Source of the DNA: Lelliottia sp. JS-SCA-14
Lineage (GTDB): Bacteria; Pseudomonadota; Gammaproteobacteria; Enterobacterales; Enterobacteriaceae
Assembly (NCBI RefSeq): GCF_035593345.1
Contig: NZ_CP141606.1
Location: 310,001-374,000, forward strand
DNA: 64,000 nt
Reading direction: 5' to 3'
A program made the translations under genes and the position numbers. Position 1 is the stretch's first letter. Each line of letters begins with the position of its first letter. Positions 60,236 to 64,000 of the stretch are shown one piece after another. Below the pieces are notes generated by a model. It did no database searches and was not told where the DNA came from. It was given only the letters and a program-made list of their open reading frames with translations.

Positions 60236-60673
60236 ATGACCACCCTATTTACCCCAGCCCACGATCTCCTCACCCTCCCTTTCAGCGCTGCGACGGATTT
60301 CACCGATCTCGCCGACTGCTGCGATCGCTTTGCCGAAACCCTGATGGAATGCCACGAACCCGTGGAGAAAATGGCGCTGTTAGGCCGCATCGGGGCCTGT
60401 CTGGCGCTGCTGCGCCCGACGCTCAGCGAACCGATCCCGGCGCACCTGATTGAACGTTTTACCGTCGATACGCTGCCTGAATCAGCCCCGTATTTTGAGC
60501 CGGATGCCGAAGCCCTGTGCGACTACTGCCAGTCGCTAACGCTGGTGCTGTGCGGACAATCGCTGTTGCCGGAAACCGAGAAGACGCTGAAAGCGCTGCT
60601 GTGTGAGCTGATGTGGATGTTTGCCGGCGATCTCAAAGCGCCCCGCTGGGCCAGAGAGCAGCTGCCGCACTAA
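60236..60673 (+). CDS. hypothetical protein behind a P4-like leader
   Basis: The 145-residue protein (MTTLFTPAHDLLTLPFSAAT ...) is acidic, Leu- and Cys-rich, helical, with no membrane segment or signal. I do not recognise a family. ATG 60236 is preferred over the ATG at 60077: it has GTGGAG 6-11 bases upstream, and the 53 extra residues are basic and low-complexity, translating the structured leader. Small proteins of this kind follow ash-type leaders in P4-like elements. GC content is high, unlike the Hcp cassette beside it. Confidence 0.6.
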   Translation: MTTLFTPAHDLLTLPFSAATDFTDLADCCDRFAETLMECHEPVEKMALLGRIGACLALLRPTLSEPIPAHLIERFTVDTLPESAPYFEPDAEALCDYCQSLTLVLCGQSLLPETEKTLKALLCELMWMFAGDLKAPRWAREQLPH

Positions 60674-60682
60674 TGAAGACGC

Positions 60683-60702
60683 CCCGCCTGCGGGCCGGGG
60701 TA
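60683..60702 (+). terminator. hairpin after the P4-leader gene
   Basis: CCCCGCCTGCGGGCCGGGG can pair CCCCG with CGGGG around a GC-rich loop ten bases past the stop. There is no T tract, so its terminator role is doubtful. Confidence 0.35.
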
Positions 60703-60704
60703 GT

Positions 60705-60760
60705 AGCTCTTTAATTTAAGTAGACATCAAAACCATAAATTTGTGGGTTTGATGTCTACT
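60705..60760 (+). repeat. 56-bp direct repeat, right copy, with AbiE operator palindrome
   Basis: AGCTCTTTAATTTAAG... matches 52 of 56 bases of the copy at 58299-58354. It contains a 40-bp palindrome at 60720-60759. This copy is part of the abiE promoter: TTGATG at 60749-60754, within the palindrome, is the likely -35. Confidence 0.88.
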
Positions 60761-60820
60761 TAATATCGCATTATAGTTATGTGGACACCAAAGCCATAAA
60801 AAGAGGGTGTAAACGTCCAC
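60720..60820 (+). promoter_or_regulatory. abiE promoter with two palindromic operators
   Basis: A -35 TTGATG (60749-60754) and a -10 TATAGT (60772-60777) are 17 bp apart, predicting a start near 60784. Two 40-bp palindromes overlap it: 60720-60759 and 60781-60820, 61 bp apart start to start (about six helical turns). Their left arms, GTAGACATCAAAACCATAAA and GTGGACACCAAAGCCATAAA, agree at 17 of 20 bases. AbiEi antitoxins repress their own operons by binding inverted repeats of this sort. Confidence 0.8.
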
Positions 60821-60822
60821 TT

Positions 60823-61362
60823 ATGAACCGAGCCAGTGCACTAAAAAAACTCACCGAATGGGACAAACGAGGGCGCTACGTCTTTACGCTCGCCGATCTG
60901 AGCAAGATGTTTGCCGAAGACAGCCCGAAAACGCTCCAGGCAGGATTAAATCGTCTGGTGAAAGAAGGTATTTTGACTCGACCTGTGCGCGGCGTTTATC
61001 TGTTCAACCTTGCTCATAGTGGCGACAGTTACGCCATCGAACATATCGCCCGAGCGCTAAGACGGGGTGAGTATAACTATGTCAGTCTGGAGTCCGCTTT
61101 AAGCGAATATGGCGTCATTTCACAGATCCCCATCGACAGGCTCACTGTAATGACGACCGGTAGAAAAGGCACGTATCACACCCCCTTTGGTACCATTGAG
61201 TTTACCCATACCAAACGCTCTCAGCAGGATATTCTGGCGGGAATGGTGCAGGTCAATCGTCCGTTAAGGATCGCTACGCCTGAATGTGCTCTGCGGGATT
61301 TAAAACGAGTCGGTCGTAATGTTCATCTGGTTAACGAAAAGGCGTTATTAAATGACAAATAA
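60823..61362 (+). CDS. abiEi: AbiEi antitoxin (transcriptional autorepressor)
   Basis: AbiEi is the antitoxin and repressor of the type IV toxin-antitoxin system AbiE. From ATG 60823 the product is 179 residues: an N-terminal winged helix (MNRASALKKLTEWDKRGRYV ... LQAGLNRLVKEGILTRPVRGVYLF) and a C-terminal AbiEi antitoxin domain (ATPECALRDLKRVGRNVH). A GTG at 60781 would add 14 residues but lies upstream of the predicted transcription start and inside the second operator, so it is rejected. The gene overlaps abiEii by 11 bases. Confidence 0.88.
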   Translation: MNRASALKKLTEWDKRGRYVFTLADLSKMFAEDSPKTLQAGLNRLVKEGILTRPVRGVYLFNLAHSGDSYAIEHIARALRRGEYNYVSLESALSEYGVISQIPIDRLTVMTTGRKGTYHTPFGTIEFTHTKRSQQDILAGMVQVNRPLRIATPECALRDLKRVGRNVHLVNEKALLNDK

Positions 61363-62239
61363 AGCGAATTTTGTCCAACTCACCGAGCTTGCCATGCAGG
61401 GGACCGGGCGTGCCCATATGCGTCCGGTGATTGAGAAAGAGCTTCTGCATTACGATATCCTTTTCTGTCTTGATGCCAATGGGCTGCTGGATCAGCTGAC
61501 TTTTCAGGGAGGGACTTCGCTGCGTCTCTGTTACGGCGCACCGCGTTTTAGTGAAGATTTAGATTTTTCCGGTGGTGTCGATTTCAACAGTAAACAGCTA
61601 CAAGCGATGAAAACCTGTCTGGAGCGCTATATTGGCGATCGCTATGGTTTTGAGGTTTCGGTTAAAGAGCCCGCGGAACTCAAAGATGAGCCTGAATATG
61701 CAGGTCTGAACGTGGATAAATGGCAGGTTTCTATTACGACCGCGCCTGAACGCAGAGATCTGCCCAGACAACGAATCAAAATCGAAGTGGCGAATATTCC
61801 TTCTTATTCGCGAGAACCCAAAGCGTTGCTGGCAAACTATGAATTTCTGCCCGATGGATACTCCGACACGCTGGTATTAGCCGAATCGCTGGATGAAATA
61901 ATGGCTGATAAGTTAGTTTCGCTGGTAAATACGCAACGTTATGTCCGCAACCGAGATATCTGGGATTTGCGTTGGCTGAAGCAACAAGGCGCCATCGTGC
62001 GTATGGACTGGATAAAAAACAAAGTCTCAGATTACTCCGTGGAGGATTATTCGGGAAAAGTCGCCACGATGCTCGCACGCTTACCCGATATTATAAAAGG
62101 CGATGCCTTCCGAAACGAAATGGCGCGTTTTATCCCGCAGGACGTGCAGGAGCGTACACTGCATAAAGAGAAATTTTTTATTTTCCTGACGGCTGAAATC
62201 ACTGGATTGCTGCAACAAGTGCAACTGGGGTTTCACTGA
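61352..62239 (+). CDS. abiEii: AbiEii toxin, nucleotidyltransferase
   Basis: AbiEii is a DNA-polymerase-beta-like nucleotidyltransferase that, when free of control, halts growth and gives abortive phage defence; GTP use and tRNA modification are reported for family members. The 295-residue protein has the NTase motif LTFQGGTSLRLCYG ... RFSEDLDFS (about 49-76), with the GG and DxD pattern intact, and the later motifs IKIEVANIPSYSREPK and LAESLDEIMADKLVSL. It is complete and coupled to abiEi. The pair lies among flagellar cargo genes. Confidence 0.9.
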   Translation: MTNKANFVQLTELAMQGTGRAHMRPVIEKELLHYDILFCLDANGLLDQLTFQGGTSLRLCYGAPRFSEDLDFSGGVDFNSKQLQAMKTCLERYIGDRYGFEVSVKEPAELKDEPEYAGLNVDKWQVSITTAPERRDLPRQRIKIEVANIPSYSREPKALLANYEFLPDGYSDTLVLAESLDEIMADKLVSLVNTQRYVRNRDIWDLRWLKQQGAIVRMDWIKNKVSDYSVEDYSGKVATMLARLPDIIKGDAFRNEMARFIPQDVQERTLHKEKFFIFLTAEITGLLQQVQLGFH

Positions 62240-62261
62240 GGAAAATGCCCGGCCTGGGCTT

Positions 62262-62306
62262 ACTCGGTTTTTGTAGGCCCGTGCAAACGAAGTGCCGCCG
62301 GGCGAT
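62262..62306. repeat. degenerate REP-like palindrome after abiEii
   Basis: GTAGGCCCGTGCAAACGAAGTGCCGCCGGGC (62273-62303; arms GCCCG and CGGGC) resembles REP units elsewhere in the window but with changes. It sits between abiEii and the convergent GT25 gene. Confidence 0.55.
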
Positions 62307-62331
62307 GTTGACTGGCGGCTCTAATTCCTCT

Positions 62332-62997
62332 TTAAGAAATCGCGTCCAGAGGTTTAAAGAATAAAGGGCGATAATCGACGACAGTGTTTTCAATATCGCT
62401 TTTATCCGGGATCTGAAAACCGGCGCACGGATAAAGCCCCAGCCAGCAATCCTTCATCATCAGGTGCCACCAGTTCACGTCCAGTACGGCATGTTGTGGG
62501 GCGTCTTCTTGCTCCAGCATGGCCAGGCTCTGGCGAAAATTCTCGCGCAGGGTCGCGAAGTAGTGGCGCTTCACCCGGTACGCGCAGGAACACCATGCCC
62601 GGTTTACCCGTATCAGATAATCAATGCTTTTCAGCGGTGTCACGAGCTGATAATTGGCCGCCAGCAGGGCGACGTCCCAGTTAATGGCGCCGAGTGTTTT
62701 TAGCCAGGCATTAAGTCTGGCAACGCTTTGCCCGTCGCGGATAAACTCAAAGTCATCTTCCAGAATCAGCACATCTTCCCAGCCTTCCGCTATTGCCATC
62801 TCCAGCACGGCAATATGCGATTTGACGCAACCCACCGCACCGGGCGTGGCTTTAATTCCCTCGAAACGGATCACTTTTTCTTTGGGGGCGTTCAGCTCGC
62901 GTAACTGTCGTCTCATATGGACATTACGGTCGCGGCGGTGGGTCAGATTGATGTACACAATCCGGGAAAAGGCGGCCCAGTGAATCGTTTCTTTCAT
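62332..62997 (-). CDS. glycosyltransferase family 25 (LPS-type)
   Basis: The 221-residue protein is a single GT25 domain: IVYINLTHRRDRNVHM (13-28), GCVKSHIAVLEMAIAEGWEDV (56-76), the acidic motif LEDDFEF (79-85) and an end DCWLGLYPCAGFQIPDKSDIE. GT25 enzymes add sugars to lipo-oligosaccharide and other glycans. Its C-terminal two thirds are colinear with the second half of the fusion glycosyltransferase at 55.9 kb, suggesting shared origin. It lies two bases after the capsule-type gene, so both are on one leftward transcript. Confidence 0.88.
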   Translation of the reverse strand: MKETIHWAAFSRIVYINLTHRRDRNVHMRRQLRELNAPKEKVIRFEGIKATPGAVGCVKSHIAVLEMAIAEGWEDVLILEDDFEFIRDGQSVARLNAWLKTLGAINWDVALLAANYQLVTPLKSIDYLIRVNRAWCSCAYRVKRHYFATLRENFRQSLAMLEQEDAPQHAVLDVNWWHLMMKDCWLGLYPCAGFQIPDKSDIENTVVDYRPLFFKPLDAIS

Positions 62998-62999
62998 GA

Positions 63000-64000
63000 T
63001 CAGTGCCTGATAAATGCGCGTGCGATATCTGCGGGAATGGGCGCGCTTGCCCGCACTTCTACCCCGGTAAACAGATAGCGATGGAGATATTTTTTGAGCT
63101 GCTCGTGGCTAAAATTCTGATAAAACGCTCGCCCCAACACCTCTACCGGCTTGTGATACAGCTTCGCTTCCAGGCCGACGGTTGAGTTTATGGTGACCAC
63201 TCGGGAAGAGGCTTTGATCAGATCGAGGGTGTTTTCCTGGGTAATTTTGAATTTGTAGCGTTGCTGCAGTTTGGCAATGTTGACCAGCTCCGATGGCTCC
63301 GTTTCCGCCGGGTGAATTTTGACCACCAAATCGCGTTTTTCCTGACGCGCAAGGCGACTGGCGTGCCGGACGGCCTCTTCGTTGCGCAGATCGGCATTGA
63401 GCCACAGCTGCGTATCGTATGAGACCTGCAGCGGCAGAAAAATAAAACCACGTTGATGCCCAAGAACCCTGTCCTGAGAAATCTCAGCGATCAGCTTTTC
63501 ACAAGGGTTGTTGCGCGCCTGCAGCGGCGGCTGGCGTTTTTCAGCTTCGTACCCGATCATCCATTGGGTGTGGAAATCCTCCGGCACGTCGGGCAGCGCA
63601 TCCAGGCATTTCGGGTTAAGTGCCAGCGCAGAGCGGGCGTTGGAACCCTGCGGATCGATAAACACTTTGTTGGGAAAATTCGACAGTTCGATGTAGCGCG
63701 TTGTGATGCTGCGCTGCTGGCAAAAGAGCGTGGCGGGCAGTTCAGCCAGGCCATTTCCTGAGCACAGGATCATTTTCCTCAGGCCGTTCAGCTCTGGTTT
63801 GTTCATCAGCTGGAGCAGGATATACAGATAAATGTTCCAACAGCGTTGATACTCCAGCTTCTGAATCAAAAATTCGCGTGATCCACGGATATCGCTATCA
63901 ATGCGGCTAAAAAGCGAGGGCTTCTGTTGCTGAAAAGCGTCCGGTGTGGGGAGATTCATTTCCCCGGCGATGCGGCACAGAGTGATGTCGCTGAGATTTT
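63000..64000 (-). CDS. KpsC/KpsS-like capsule glycosyltransferase, 5' end outside the window
   Basis: The frame is open to the right edge: upstream of the first ATG (63959) it continues in frame as ...DITLCRIAGE, so the gene very likely starts beyond 64000. The visible 330 or so residues end in a domain like the capsule synthesis family (PF05159; Kdo transferases KpsC/KpsS): VVKIHPAETEPSEL, LIKASSRVVTINSTVGLEAKLY and KPVEVLGRAFYQNF. These enzymes build the Kdo linker of group 2 capsules. No kps transport genes are visible. With GT25 next to it, this looks like a glycan module inserted among flagellar cargo. Confidence 0.75.
   Translation of the reverse strand, partial: NLSDITLCRIAGEMNLPTPDAFQQQKPSLFSRIDSDIRGSREFLIQKLEYQRCWNIYLYILLQLMNKPELNGLRKMILCSGNGLAELPATLFCQQRSITTRYIELSNFPNKVFIDPQGSNARSALALNPKCLDALPDVPEDFHTQWMIGYEAEKRQPPLQARNNPCEKLIAEISQDRVLGHQRGFIFLPLQVSYDTQLWLNADLRNEEAVRHASRLARQEKRDLVVKIHPAETEPSELVNIAKLQQRYKFKITQENTLDLIKASSRVVTINSTVGLEAKLYHKPVEVLGRAFYQNFSHEQLKKYLHRYLFTGVEVRASAPIPADIARAFIRH

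Noticed and set aside
60781..60822. GTG at 60781 as the start of AbiEi
   Set aside because: It has no ribosome site, lies within the second palindrome and upstream of the predicted transcription start; ATG 60823 gives a standard AbiEi N-terminus.
58289..64000. A complete prophage or integrative element
   Set aside because: No integrase, tRNA attachment site or phage structural gene is visible; only the P4-like leader and direct repeats hint at mobility.

Overview
This 64 kb window is a chromosomal segment of a member of the Enterobacteriaceae. The first 36 kb is nearly gene-for-gene the Escherichia coli lysC-to-ssb region, with protein sequences very close to the E. coli ones, enterobacterial REP palindromes and two ERIC elements. 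The lack of yjbL/yjbM, a cupin and a TraF-like beta-barrel gene beside zur, the high GC and a second flagellar gene set suggest Enterobacter, Lelliottia, Leclercia or a close relative; I cannot fix the genus from sequence alone. No tRNA, rRNA, CRISPR array or intact insertion sequence was seen.

Layout. 1-36 kb, conserved core: 5' end of lysC; pgi; the exopolysaccharide operon yjbEFGH; psiE; the maltose regulon (malEFG divergent from malK-lamB-malM around a shared MalT/CRP control region); ubiCA; plsB; dgkA; the SOS pair lexA-dinF; yjbJ; zur; a cupin; a TraF-like beta-barrel; dusA; pspG with a sigma-54 promoter; qorA; dnaB; alr; tyrB; aphA; yjbR; uvrA; ssb. LexA boxes precede lexA and lie between uvrA and ssb.

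36-42.5 kb, signalling and accessory genes: a CSS-EAL phosphodiesterase of the PdeC/YjcC type, a stand-alone EAL protein with a damaged DDFG motif, a dCache-GGDEF cyclase, a small orphan protein, an LprI-type periplasmic protein, and a 549-bp GC-rich structured non-coding element bounded by nested inverted repeats.

42.5-58.3 kb, the basal-body and export half of a lateral (Flag-2 type) flagellar locus: flhA, flhB, fliR, fliQ, fliP, fliN, fliM leftward, and the sigma-54 activator lafK then fliE, F, G, H, I, J rightward, followed by a GT2-GT25 fusion glycosyltransferase and a shortened FliB-like protein, both plausible flagellin modifiers. The rod, hook, filament and motor genes are not in the window. 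The FliM lacks the usual N-terminal CheY-binding segment.

58.3-64 kb, cargo region: an AT-rich Hcp / lipoprotein / HExxH-protein cassette (likely a type VI secretion effector-immunity set) and a gene behind a P4/ash-like structured leader, together enclosed by a 56-bp direct repeat whose core is a 40-bp palindrome; then an AbiE toxin-antitoxin operon whose promoter carries that palindrome twice; then a GT25 glycosyltransferase and a KpsC/KpsS-like capsule enzyme running off the right edge. The most interesting material is here and at the flagellar boundary: the repeated AbiE-type operator flanking the Hcp cassette, the two related GT25 domains (one with its acidic motif lost), and the structured element at 41.9-42.5 kb.
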